Counted from the stretch's first letter, positions 47,327-54,564 are shown. The stretch is DNA of 64,000 nt from Clostridiales bacterium Firm_04 (GCA_001603005.1 LVAJ01000030.1:62001-126000), one strand, 5' to 3'. The notes: generated by a model not told the origin, from the sequence alone. Made by a program: numbers and translations.

Positions 47327-47895
47327 GACATTGCATTTTCATTCTGCTCCTGATAATACTGGTTCAGCTCGCCGCGATAGATCAGCTTGGCGTCCGGCAG
47401 ATAGCGCAGATCGTCCGGCGAATAGAGACATGGCGGCTTATCCAGCGTCACGCCGCATTCTTCCAGCACATAGGCGACGAACTGCGAGCAGACGAATTTA
47501 TTATGCAGTTCGCTTTCGATCTGCAGCCGCACGCGCAGCAGACCGATGATGCTGTAAGAATAAAACTTGCGGCATTCCTGAAAATGCTCGATCATCTTTT
47601 CAAAGTGGGTATACTGGACTTCTGTCAGAGGGATCTCGTAGATCTCGCAGGGGATCACCGGAAATTTGCCCAGTGTACCCTCACCGATCTGTTCCGTGTT
47701 GAAAGTTGCGGGGAGCGGGATGCGTGTATAGTTGCGGCAGAAGCTGTAAAGCTCGTGAAGGCTGGCATCTGCCGAGAGAGAAACGTGGGAATACGGCATA
47801 CGGGAGAGGATCCGGATCGCGCGGGCGACGCCGGTTCCGGTTCTTGTCACCACAACATAAACAGAACGGTTTTTGGGTGGTAAAGTGGTAGTCAT
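47296..47895 (-). CDS. permuted NlpC/P60 (YiiX-like) papain-fold protein
   Basis: The 199-residue protein fits the permuted papain-like family: SHVSLSADASLHELYSF places a catalytic His near residue 38, and NKFVCSQFVAYVLEECGV places a catalytic Cys near residue 130, with Cys after His as in YiiX-type enzymes. These often cleave amide or lipid bonds. No signal peptide is seen. The ATG at 47895 is chosen for spacing from AAGGA; the first ATG of the track is four bases from it. Confidence 0.78.
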   Translation of the reverse strand: MTTTLPPKNRSVYVVVTRTGTGVARAIRILSRMPYSHVSLSADASLHELYSFCRNYTRIPLPATFNTEQIGEGTLGKFPVIPCEIYEIPLTEVQYTHFEKMIEHFQECRKFYSYSIIGLLRVRLQIESELHNKFVCSQFVAYVLEECGVTLDKPPCLYSPDDLRYLPDAKLIYRGELNQYYQEQNENAMSYLPLMHSAI

Positions 47896-47971
47896 TCTTT
47901 GCATTCCTTTCGCGGAATTATTTGCGGGAACTGAAAAAAGGGGATTCCCGCATAAAAATTGAAAAAAGGGG

Positions 47972-48000
47972 TTGCAAATTTCTCAAAAATCTGGTATAAT
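47972..48000 (+). promoter_or_regulatory. promoter of tRNA-Arg
   Basis: TTGCAA and TATAAT with 17 bases between them; the tRNA starts 22 bases after the -10. Confidence 0.75.
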
Positions 48001-48021
48001 AGGGAATGTGCTCACAGATAT

Positions 48022-48095
48022 GCGCCTGTAGCTCAGCTGGATAGAGTGTCAGACTCCGACTCTGAAGGTCGTGCGTTCGAATCGCATCAGGCGTA
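48022..48095 (+). tRNA. tRNA-Arg (anticodon CCG)
   Basis: Full cloverleaf: acceptor GCGCCTG with CAGGCGT (one G-T pair), D arm GCTC/GAGT, anticodon stem TCAGA/TCTGA around loop CTCCGAC (anticodon CCG, reads CGG), variable AGGTC, T arm GTGCG-TTCGAAT-CGCAT. The CCA end is not encoded. A terminator hairpin follows at 48107. Confidence 0.97.
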
Positions 48096-48106
48096 TCCAA
48101 GGTGCC

Positions 48107-48141
48107 GAATCCTCCATGCGTTTGCGTGGGGGATTTTTTCG
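48107..48141 (+). terminator. terminator of tRNA-Arg
   Basis: AATCCTCCATGC pairs with GCGTGGGGGATT (12 bp with G-T pairs) followed by TTTTTT. Confidence 0.8.
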
Positions 48142-48175
48142 GATCGTGTGTCGGATCGCCCGCGGAGGCTCTCCG

Positions 48176-48228
48176 CTCGGATCGCATCAGGCGTATCCGA
48201 ATCTTCCATGCATTTGCGTGGGGGGCGG
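48176..48228 (+). repeat. decayed copy of the tRNA-Arg 3' end and its terminator
   Basis: GATCGCATCAGGCGTATCC repeats the tRNA T-arm 3' strand and acceptor end, followed by AATCTTCCATGCATTTGCGTGGGG, a variant of the terminator just upstream. The 5' two-thirds of the tRNA is missing, replaced by a GCGGAG-GCT-CTCCGC hairpin directly before it. Confidence 0.75.
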
Positions 48229-48304
48229 ATCGTGAATCGATTATTACATCTCGTTGCACAATCTTCAAAAACCACGTATCTGCGTGCATGTTAATCTGCA
48301 TTGC

Positions 48305-48333
48305 TTGCGCAACAGACCGTTTTGTGCTATACT
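48305..48333 (+). promoter_or_regulatory. promoter of the 48382 HTH regulator
   Basis: TTGCGC and TATACT separated by 17 bases, with GTGC before the -10. It lies about 50 bases before the ATG. Confidence 0.65.
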
Positions 48334-48381
48334 CGGATCAAAGACAGGCGAGGGACCTGCCAATGAAAGGAGCTGTTTCAA

Positions 48382-48837
48382 ATGCTGAATGAAAATCTGA
48401 AAACACTGCGGAAGGAAAAAGGCTTCTCGCAGGAAGAACTTGCATCCAAAGTCCATGTCGTCCGACAGACGGTCTCCAAATGGGAGAAAGGACTCTCCGT
48501 GCCGGATGCGGAAATGCTCGTGCAGATCTCAGAGGTCTTTGAGGTTCCGGTCAGCCGGCTGCTCGGAGCACTGCCCGAAGCAGCAGAGGACAGCGCGCCC
48601 GGTCAGCGCAACGAGATCGCGGAACAACTCATGAAGATCAATGAGCAGCTTGTCATCAGAAATAACCGTACCCGCAAAATCATCAAGTGGCTGATTATCA
48701 TTTTTGTGGCGATCCCTGTCTTAGTAATTCTGCTTGCGATGCTTGCGTTTTCGCTGCTGAGAATAACCGGTACCGGCTCGGTTGAGCAGCATGTACCGCC
48801 TGTCATTGAGACCGGTTTCGCAGGCATTCTGCTTTGA
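48382..48837 (+). CDS. Xre-type HTH regulator with a C-terminal membrane helix
   Basis: The 151-residue protein has an HTH domain (LKTLRKEKGFSQEELASKVHVVRQTVSKWEKGLSVPD, residues about 6-43) and one strong membrane helix near residues 95-122 (IKWLIIIFVAIPVLVILLAMLAFSLL). It has the same layout as the protein at 13249-13851 and may have a related role. AAAGGAG lies before the ATG. A clean terminator follows. Confidence 0.87.
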   Translation: MLNENLKTLRKEKGFSQEELASKVHVVRQTVSKWEKGLSVPDAEMLVQISEVFEVPVSRLLGALPEAAEDSAPGQRNEIAEQLMKINEQLVIRNNRTRKIIKWLIIIFVAIPVLVILLAMLAFSLLRITGTGSVEQHVPPVIETGFAGILL

Positions 48838-48850
48838 GCGTATCATCTCT

Positions 48851-48883
48851 CCCCGCAGTGTTTCGGCTGCGGGGAATTTTTTT
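48851..48883 (+). terminator. terminator of the HTH regulator
   Basis: CCCCGCAG and CTGCGGGG form an 8-bp stem followed by AATTTTTTT. Confidence 0.85.
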
Positions 48884-48885
48884 GC

Positions 48886-50907
48886 TTACTCGTCCTCGCC
48901 GGACGCAAACTGCGATTCATGCCGCGTGAAGAAGTCCGTGCGCGGCGGCAGGAATTTCAGCTTATGGTCAGCGCCGGTGAAATAGCTGACCGGTTCCAGA
49001 ATCGTATCCCACGACCAGATGCGCTCATCGACCTGCAAATATTCCCGCAGCTTTTCCGTGCCGATCGGTGCCATCGGATGCAGCAGCACACCTGCAATGC
49101 GGATCATATAGAACAGATTGCTGAGCACCTGCAAGGTCTCCTCGCGGCTCTGCTCATCGGGCTTCAGCGCCTTTGCCATGTACTTGCTGGCATTGCGGAT
49201 GTAGCCGTCGAGGACATAGGTGCACTGGTGGAATGCGAATTTGGACATGTGGCGCTCATATTCGAGCACTGCTTTTTTCGCTTCTGCGAGGAATTTTTCT
49301 TCCGGCGGGACATCCGGCAGAACGCCGTCTGTCACCTTCTGCGCGGTATAGAACGCAGTCCGGATGATGCGGTTGTAGACATTCGAGAGCAGCAGTCCGT
49401 CCTTGATGACCGGATCCTGCTCATTCGGATCGGCGTCCGGATTATAGGGCTTCGGCATGAAGCTGACCGAGCGCTGACCGAGACCTAAGCCGAGCCAGTG
49501 CATGCGCAGCTGTTCCGGCGTGTAATAATTCAGCAGATCATCTGCCATCGGCGGCTTGACGGCGCCGGAGCTCGATGCTTTCTTGTCAAGGAACAGGATA
49601 TGGTGATTTGCGACGATGACCGGCATCTGCAATTCACCCTCCGGCGGATTCGATACCTTTTCATCGGCTGCCTGCTGTGCCATCCACATTGCCGGCTCTG
49701 CAATGCCGTAGAAATAGATATTATCCTGCCCGATGAACTGATACACGGTCGCATCCTTGCTGCACCAGTAATCCTTATAGGATGCGGGATCCTTGCCCTG
49801 CGATTCGAGATATGCCTGTGTAAAGGAAATCGGCGCCCAGAGCGATTCCGGCCAAACCCAGACGGTCAGTCCGTCTGCGCCCTCCAGAACCGGTGCGGGC
49901 ACGCCCCATTCGATGTTGCCCGTCAGACGGAACGGCACGAGCGTCTTTCCCGTGCGGTAGCGGATGCCGTTCTGCGTGAGGATGCGGCAGGCTTCGTCGC
50001 AGTCGGTCAGCTTTGCAAATTCGATCGTGAACGAGGGCTTTTTCGGCTCCTCAAGATAGTTATGCGCCGGCATCTGCTCCTTGAGGGACAGATATTTTTC
50101 CTCAAACTCGCGCTTGATATAGATGACCGGCGGCTTCAGAAATTCCGCGATCGTCTTCCACACAACAGGGCGGATCGACTTATCCTTCTGCATATCCGCA
50201 ACCCATTCCTGCAGCAGCTTTTCATAGTCGCGCAGCTTGAAATACCAGTTTGTGACCGGTTTCATGGTCGGCTTTTCACCGGTGAGCGTGGAGACAGGGT
50301 TCAGCAGATTTTCCGGCATATACTGATGTCCGAGGTCGCATTCGTCTGCATAGCCCTTTTCGGATGTGCAGCCTTCGACCGGACATTTTCCGACGACCTG
50401 ACGGCCGTTCAGGAAGACGCCTGCCTTCTCATCAAAGAACTGCATCGTCGTGATCTGATTGAGCTGCCCTTTGTCGTAGAGCGACTGCAAAAATATCAGC
50501 GTATATGCCGCATGGATCTCCTTGGTTCTGCCGAGTCCGGAAGCGCCGAACAGGTTCGGAGAGATCGCGTAGGCAGAAAGGGTTGCCTTCTGCTTTTCAT
50601 GATTGCGCTGCACAAATTCTTCCAGCGTGCCGGAAAATTCGCCGTCTGCGACCTTTTTGCGCCAGCCCTCTGCAATCGGGGAGCCGTAGCAGTCGGTACC
50701 GCTGACGAAGATGACGTTCTCGCTGCCGATGCGGTCGCGCAGAAAACGCGCATAGGTATCGGCAAATACAAGCATGCCGCCGACATGACCGAAGTGCAGC
50801 TCCTTATTGCCGTAGGGCATGCCGCCCGTGACAACAGCGCGCTTCGGGAATACGGGGCGCGGAATTTCAAACGGTTTTTTGTTATTTGGATCCTGATTCT
50901 TCGACAT
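48886..50907 (-). CDS. metG: methionyl-tRNA synthetase-like class I ligase, divergent
   Basis: The protein should charge tRNA-Met with methionine. The 673 residues include VVTGGMPYGNKELHFGHVGG (HIGH-type motif, His38 to His41), a zinc-binding CPVEGC...CDLGH region near 175-194, TGNIEWGVPAP near 329-339, and an alpha-helical C-terminal domain. The KMSKS loop is degenerate: LDKKASSSGAV near residues 440-450. No C-terminal Trbp111-like tRNA-binding domain is present. The ATG at 50907 follows AGGAC with suitable spacing. A second MetRS elsewhere cannot be excluded. Confidence 0.85.
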   Translation of the reverse strand: MSKNQDPNNKKPFEIPRPVFPKRAVVTGGMPYGNKELHFGHVGGMLVFADTYARFLRDRIGSENVIFVSGTDCYGSPIAEGWRKKVADGEFSGTLEEFVQRNHEKQKATLSAYAISPNLFGASGLGRTKEIHAAYTLIFLQSLYDKGQLNQITTMQFFDEKAGVFLNGRQVVGKCPVEGCTSEKGYADECDLGHQYMPENLLNPVSTLTGEKPTMKPVTNWYFKLRDYEKLLQEWVADMQKDKSIRPVVWKTIAEFLKPPVIYIKREFEEKYLSLKEQMPAHNYLEEPKKPSFTIEFAKLTDCDEACRILTQNGIRYRTGKTLVPFRLTGNIEWGVPAPVLEGADGLTVWVWPESLWAPISFTQAYLESQGKDPASYKDYWCSKDATVYQFIGQDNIYFYGIAEPAMWMAQQAADEKVSNPPEGELQMPVIVANHHILFLDKKASSSGAVKPPMADDLLNYYTPEQLRMHWLGLGLGQRSVSFMPKPYNPDADPNEQDPVIKDGLLLSNVYNRIIRTAFYTAQKVTDGVLPDVPPEEKFLAEAKKAVLEYERHMSKFAFHQCTYVLDGYIRNASKYMAKALKPDEQSREETLQVLSNLFYMIRIAGVLLHPMAPIGTEKLREYLQVDERIWSWDTILEPVSYFTGADHKLKFLPPRTDFFTRHESQFASGEDE

Positions 50908-50946
50908 GATTGTTGTCCTTTCTGAGAGCATATAATGATTCACTAT

Positions 50947-50975
50947 ATTATAGCACATTTCCGCTGAAAAATCAA
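50947..50975 (-). promoter_or_regulatory. promoter of metG
   Basis: TTGATT and TATAAT with a 17-base spacer on the minus strand; GTGC precedes the -10. No T-box leader is present; the leader is only about 35 bases. Confidence 0.7.
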
Positions 50976-51051
50976 GTTTTTCCGTATGATATACATACAG
51001 TTGAATTACATCATTTTATTATTAAAAAACAGGAAAATATTGCCGGAAAAA

Positions 51052-51076
51052 CGGAGCAGTTTTTGCACTGCTCCGG
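51052..51076. repeat. 25-bp palindromic direct repeat flanking copy C (left)
   Basis: A hairpin with arms CGGAGCAGT/ACTGCTCCG and loop TTTTTGC-type. It is identical over 25 bases to the hairpin at 51310-51334, on the other side of the dispersed repeat. Confidence 0.85.
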
Positions 51077-51090
51077 ATTCGTTTGTTGAA

Positions 51091-51299
51091 AAAGGTATCG
51101 CTTCGCGATGATTTATAATGGACTCCGTCCAAACCTGCCAAAGGGACACTGTCCCTTTGGAATCCCATTTTTGCGAAAAACAAGCAAATACATACATTTC
51201 TTATTATCACACAAAATGGGATTCTTAAGGGCTAACAGCCCTTAAGCAGGAGTTTGAGGGCGGAGCCCTCATTAGAAATCCGTCGGAGACACTTTATAT
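51091..51299. repeat. palindromic dispersed repeat, copy C (head-to-head pair)
   Basis: Nearly identical to bases 16244-16451 (copy A) over 209 bases, including the spacer TTTTTGCGAAAAACAAG and the ending AATCCGTCGGAGACAC. The inverted left unit and right unit carry the same hairpins. No gene is present in this region. Confidence 0.9.
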
Positions 51300-51309
51300 A
51301 CAAGCTGAC

Positions 51310-51334
51310 CGGAGCAGTTTTTGCACTGCTCCGG
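51310..51334 (-). terminator. terminator hairpin of the SipW-like gene (right copy of the 25-bp repeat)
   Basis: The palindrome lies 12 bases past the stop of the minus-strand gene. It matches the left copy at 51052-51076 exactly. Confidence 0.6.
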
Positions 51335-51345
51335 TCTTAGTGTGA

Positions 51346-52740
51346 TTACAGTTTTTTCTGCTCGTTGTCGAGGAACTCCATGAGGTCGCCGAAGCTGGAA
51401 GACTTGATCTGCGGCTTGCGGACGACTTTCTTCACGGTCTTTTTGACGGCTTTCGCTGCCGGTTCATCTGCGGTCTTTGCTGCGGATTCCGGTGCCGGTT
51501 CCGCTGCTTTCTGCGGTTCCGGTTTCGGCATCGGCTCCGGTGCTGGCTGCTCTGCCGGAATATCCGCTGCCTTGCCGCCGTTCAGGATCTCCTCAACGGT
51601 CTCTGCTTTGCGGACAGCCGGCTTTTCCATTGCAGGGGCATCGCCGAATGCGGCATCCTGTGCAGCTTTCGCGAGTGCGGCTGCATGACGCAGACGGTTT
51701 TCCTGTGCGATCCGTTCTTCCTCGATCTGTGCCGCGGACGGGATCTGAATATGTCCGGTCGCGGTCAGGCGCGGGATGTCCTCGGTCGGTGTCGGCTTGA
51801 GCGGCTGCTGCGCGGTCGTCAGCGGCTGATCGCCGACCTTCGGGATCGAAAGCGTATGTGTTTTCGTGATGATTTCAGTGGTATAGAGCGGCACACCGTC
51901 GGGTGTTTCGGTCTGGCGGCGCTGCTCCATGTGCGTGCGGACTGCCGCGATGCGTTCTGCACGGCGGGCTGCCTCCTCCTCCTCAAGCTGTGCGATTTCC
52001 TCGTCGCTCATGCGCTCATGCTGCTTCAGCTTAGAAGGCTTCTCCTCGTTGTCGTCATAGAAGGCGTCATCGAAAGTCTGCGTTTTTTTGCGTTCCTTTG
52101 CGATACGCTCCGCATCGCGCTCGGCGATTTTCTGCTGCTTCTGCTGAATGGACTTGACGAATGCGAGGTCGGTGTCTTCGTCATCGAAATCCATTTCGTG
52201 ATCCCTGCTCTTGACGGCAACTGCGATCAGATAGAGCAGCAGGATGACGAGCGGGAGCACAAGACCGACGATCAGACCGGGCAGGCTGATGAGCTTGCCG
52301 ATCACCAAGCCGAGTCCGGCGCTTCTTGTCCGGCAGATACCGACGATCGCGTCCTCGCTTGTTTCGACCGCGGTGGCATTGGTCATGGTGGTGAGGTAGT
52401 AGGTTTTCGCGGTCTGCTCGGATTCGGTCGAGCTGGAATCCACGATCAGGCTTGCGACTGCAATGCGGTATTCGTTCTGCGGATTGCGGTAGAGGACGAT
52501 CTCCTGCGTGTTGATCTTCTTGCTTTCCTCGGCGATGACGAGGGAGCCGGCGGGAACGATATCGCCCATATCATCGGGGGTATAGTAGCAATAATAATTG
52601 TTGAGCAGCTTCGGAGCCTTGCCGTTCCGGAACAGCATGTTGACGGTTCCGGTCGCGGCGGCGATCAGCAGCATGCATACGATCAGCAATGCTCCCAGAC
52701 AGGAGATGCCTTTTTGTTTTTTTCGTCTGTTCTTTGCCAT
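51346..52740 (-). CDS. SipW-like (S26 fold) membrane protein lacking a visible catalytic serine
   Basis: The 464-residue protein has an N-terminal helix (ISCLGALLIVCMLLIAAATGTV), a short outer domain with MGDIVPAGSLVIAEESKKINTQEIVLYR, YRIAVASLIV and YYLTTMTNATAVETSEDAIVG, then a helix near residue 155-185 and a long polar Lys/Glu/Ala/Pro-rich cytoplasmic tail. The outer domain follows the plan of SipW-type signal peptidases, but the SMxP serine motif is missing, so it may not cleave. ATG 52740 is used; AAAGGAG lies 30 bases upstream, next to an in-frame GTG, so the start is unsure. Confidence 0.65.
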   Translation of the reverse strand: MAKNRRKKQKGISCLGALLIVCMLLIAAATGTVNMLFRNGKAPKLLNNYYCYYTPDDMGDIVPAGSLVIAEESKKINTQEIVLYRNPQNEYRIAVASLIVDSSSTESEQTAKTYYLTTMTNATAVETSEDAIVGICRTRSAGLGLVIGKLISLPGLIVGLVLPLVILLLYLIAVAVKSRDHEMDFDDEDTDLAFVKSIQQKQQKIAERDAERIAKERKKTQTFDDAFYDDNEEKPSKLKQHERMSDEEIAQLEEEEAARRAERIAAVRTHMEQRRQTETPDGVPLYTTEIITKTHTLSIPKVGDQPLTTAQQPLKPTPTEDIPRLTATGHIQIPSAAQIEEERIAQENRLRHAAALAKAAQDAAFGDAPAMEKPAVRKAETVEEILNGGKAADIPAEQPAPEPMPKPEPQKAAEPAPESAAKTADEPAAKAVKKTVKKVVRKPQIKSSSFGDLMEFLDNEQKKL

Positions 52741-52830
52741 AATTTTATACAGCAGCCTGCGAAGGGGCTGCACTCCTTTCTGAATGATTCAGAGAAACCG
52801 GCATCGGTTCGGATGCCTATGATCCATTAT

Positions 52831-52859
52831 AGTATAGCACACTTTCCCGAAAATTACAA
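52831..52859 (-). promoter_or_regulatory. promoter of the SipW-like gene
   Basis: TTGTAA and TATACT separated by 17 bases on the minus strand, with GTGC before the -10. Confidence 0.65.
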
Positions 52860-52906
52860 TTCTTTTTGCATATTTTTACGATAGAAATTTTTTTCGCACA
52901 GAAAGC

Positions 52907-52935
52907 TTGACAATTTTGGGGATTTGTGCTATAAT
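52907..52935 (+). promoter_or_regulatory. promoter of tRNA-Thr
   Basis: TTGACA and TATAAT, 17-base spacer, with GTGC before the -10. It lies 77 bases before the tRNA; the leader carries a 14-base T-arm fragment. Confidence 0.75.
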
Positions 52936-52972
52936 AAATGAGCGCTGTTCCGAGTGCCTTTCTTTTGGGCTG

Positions 52973-52986
52973 ATCGGTTCGAGTCC
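52973..52986 (+). repeat. T-arm fragment upstream of tRNA-Thr
   Basis: ATCGGTTCGAGTCC is identical to part of the tRNA-Thr T arm. It lies in the loop of a CTTTTGG/CCAAAAAAAG stem inside the transcribed leader. Confidence 0.55.
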
Positions 52987-53012
52987 AAAAAAAGTTGAAT
53001 ATTTGCTGATAT

Positions 53013-53085
53013 GCTGGTGTGGCTCAGTTGGTAGAGCAGCGCATTCGTAATGCGCAGGTCATCGGTTCGAGTCCGATCACCAGCT
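53013..53085 (+). tRNA. tRNA-Thr (anticodon CGT)
   Basis: Full cloverleaf: acceptor GCTGGTG with CACCAGC, D arm GCTC/GAGC, anticodon stem GCGCA/TGCGC around TTCGTAA (anticodon CGT, reads ACG), variable AGGTC, T arm ATCGG-TTCGAGT-CCGAT. The CCA end is not encoded. Confidence 0.97.
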
Positions 53086-53087
53086 TG

Positions 53088-53120
53088 TAACCCCGTCTTT
53101 TAACAAGGCGGGGTTTTGCT
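53088..53120 (+). terminator. terminator of tRNA-Thr
   Basis: AACCCCGTCTT pairs with AAGGCGGGGTT (11 bp) around TTAAC, followed by TT-GC-TTTT. Two variants follow the decayed tRNA copies at about 53195 and 53300. Confidence 0.85.
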
Positions 53121-53123
53121 TTT

Positions 53124-53380
53124 GATATGCAGTTGGTCGAGCGTAATGGCTCCGGCACTGCCGGCATCGGTTCGAGTCCGGTCACCAGCTTGTAAAACCC
53201 GTCTTTCAACAAGGCGGGGTTTTACTTTTGATATGCAGTTGGTCGAGCGTAACGGCTCCGGCACTGCCGGCATCGGTTCGAGTCCGGTCACCGGCTTGTA
53301 AAACCCGTTCTGATTGCAGAGCGGGTTTTATTTTTGCAAAATGCATATTTTATGCAGTTGGTCGAGCGCAACGGCTCCGG
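53124..53380 (+). repeat. array of decayed tRNA-Thr-plus-terminator units
   Basis: Units start at 53124, 53230 and 53351. Units 1 and 2 (72 bases each) differ at only two positions: both have GATATGCAGTTGGTCGAGC, a CCGGC-ACT-GCCGG hairpin and ATCGGTTCGAGTCCG followed by the tRNA 3' end. The acceptor 5' strand and normal anticodon arm are missing. Each full unit is followed by a terminator-like hairpin. Unit 3 stops at about 53380, next to the gene ending at 53387. Confidence 0.85.
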
Positions 53381-53386
53381 CATTTT

Positions 53387-53725
53387 TCATTGTTCCGCAT
53401 CATCCGGTTCTTCCATGAAATACGAATAAGTCGCTTCCTCGATCTCGCCGCAGGGATTGAGCAGCGTTTCATCCTCGTCATAAAGCTGATAGGTGATCTG
53501 CTCTCCGCCGAGCGATGCCGCACCGTCCAGACCGAGCAGCATGGTGTACCAGTTCTCTGAAAGCACAAGGTCGAGCAGCGCATGCAATGCCGTTTCATCG
53601 GTGCCTGCCTGCACCAGACTGCGGATCATTTCCGCCGCCCGCGATTCAGAATCCCCGCGGAAATATTCCCGCAGCACGGACTCTTTTTCGGCGTGACAAA
53701 GCTTTACAAATTCTTCTCCGGTCAT
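53387..53725 (-). CDS. small acidic uncharacterised protein, 112 residues
   Basis: The acidic protein starts MTGEEFVKLCHAEKESVLREYFRGDSESRAAEMIRSLVQAG, looks helical, and ends with a cluster of acidic and aromatic residues (EEATYSYFMEEPDDAEQ). No signal peptide or catalytic motif is seen. The ATG at 53725 follows AGGAGG. A strong promoter lies 30 bases upstream. No family recognised. Confidence 0.65.
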   Translation of the reverse strand: MTGEEFVKLCHAEKESVLREYFRGDSESRAAEMIRSLVQAGTDETALHALLDLVLSENWYTMLLGLDGAASLGGEQITYQLYDEDETLLNPCGEIEEATYSYFMEEPDDAEQ

Positions 53726-53755
53726 GTGAGATCCTCCTTTTTTTGTTTTGGCATC

Positions 53756-53784
53756 ATTATAGCATGAATGCGAATTGATGTCAA
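53756..53784 (-). promoter_or_regulatory. promoter of the 53387-53725 gene
   Basis: TTGACA and TATAAT with a 17-base spacer on the minus strand; TGC precedes the -10. Confidence 0.75.
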
Positions 53785-53871
53785 ATTTTGTGCGACGCGT
53801 TCTGCCCGCAGATAGGCAAAAATGCAAACATTCTTCATAAAATCTTCATATGTCGATTTGCATAAAAATGC

Positions 53872-53900
53872 TTGACATTCAAATTGCAAAATGCTATAAT
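53872..53900 (+). promoter_or_regulatory. consensus promoter of the Cys-rich protein/lipoprotein island
   Basis: TTGACA and TATAAT are both perfect and 17 bases apart, with TGC before the -10. It points into the accessory island. Confidence 0.8.
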
Positions 53901-54183
53901 GACACACAGAATAAGATTTCATTTGAAGGAGGATTTGTTTTTTCGTTTACCCGCTTTTTTGCTTTATCTTCAATCTTTTTAACACTGTTTTACAATAATT
54001 CTATTCTACTTTAATCGTCTTTGCAAGCAATACATTTTTTATTTCGGATATAATCGGAGCAGAAAGGACAGCAGCTGCAGATGCCGTGCGGACTGTCCCG
54101 TTTTATCAAATACATCTTTACTACATTCTTACTAAGAAAGGACTATCTATCATAAAAATTTCAAGAAACTCACTGCAAGCCTC

Positions 54184-54564
54184 ATGGCTCTCGCAATCAC
54201 CACTGCTGGCATGTGCAGCATTCCGGCAAGTGCGTACTGCTACGCATATCGTACTATTTATTGTGGAACTCATACTGCGCAGGCTAGCGTCACGTATATC
54301 CCGAGACAGTCGTATACCGGTTGTACCAGTGCGCAGGGCGATGACTGTATTTCCTATAAATCTGTAAATTCTACTTGTGTCAGAAATGGTGCAAATCTTG
54401 ATTATCATGAGGATATTACTTATGATTGGTATGAGGATGTGTATGCAACATCCTGTGCAAGCTGCAATTATGGCAGAGTTGTTTGCGCCGCAAAAGCCCG
54501 TTATAAGAACGGCAGTAATCCCTATTATGAGACGGATCTCAAACCTACTTTTTTCACGCTTTAA
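54184..54564 (+). CDS. Cys-rich secreted protein with apparently lost start codon
   Basis: From the track ATG the protein is 126 residues. The true signal peptide seems to begin earlier: AAGAAAGGA, then ATCATAAAAATTTCAAG. One G inserted after ATCAT would create ATG AAA AAT TTC AAG and read MKNFKKLTASLMALAITTAGMCSIPASA, an excellent signal peptide continuing in frame. As read, no ATG, GTG or TTG exists there. The mature part has eight cysteines (including SCASC) and many Tyr and Thr, suggesting disulfide bonds outside the cell. It precedes three lipoprotein genes. It could be a pseudogene, or an error in this base. Confidence 0.5.
   Translation: MALAITTAGMCSIPASAYCYAYRTIYCGTHTAQASVTYIPRQSYTGCTSAQGDDCISYKSVNSTCVRNGANLDYHEDITYDWYEDVYATSCASCNYGRVVCAAKARYKNGSNPYYETDLKPTFFTL

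Larger units (their letters stand above)
53726..54183. other. divergent regulatory region upstream of the accessory island
   Basis: The 458 bases have no convincing gene. They contain a minus-strand promoter, a plus-strand promoter and a leader of about 250 bases before the Cys-rich ORF. The leader has an AAGGAGGA followed too closely by a TTG that would open a 15-codon hydrophobic peptide, and a GGACAG...CTGTCC hairpin with CGTTTTA after it near 54066-54106, which could be an attenuator. The stretch is AT-rich. Confidence 0.5.

Noticed and set aside
50908-50975. T-box leader searched upstream of metG
   Set aside because: The leader between promoter and start is only about 35 bases, too short.
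53124-53301. Repeat units considered as functional tRNAs or a CRISPR array
   Set aside because: They lack the acceptor 5' strand and a seven-base anticodon loop, and there are no unique spacers or cas genes.
53926-53980. 15-codon leader peptide starting at TTG after AAGGAGGA
   Set aside because: The ribosome site is only two or three bases from the TTG, and nothing else supports translation.
54049-54054. TATAAT in the island leader considered as a second promoter
   Set aside because: The nearest -35-like TTGCAA is 22 bases away, too far.
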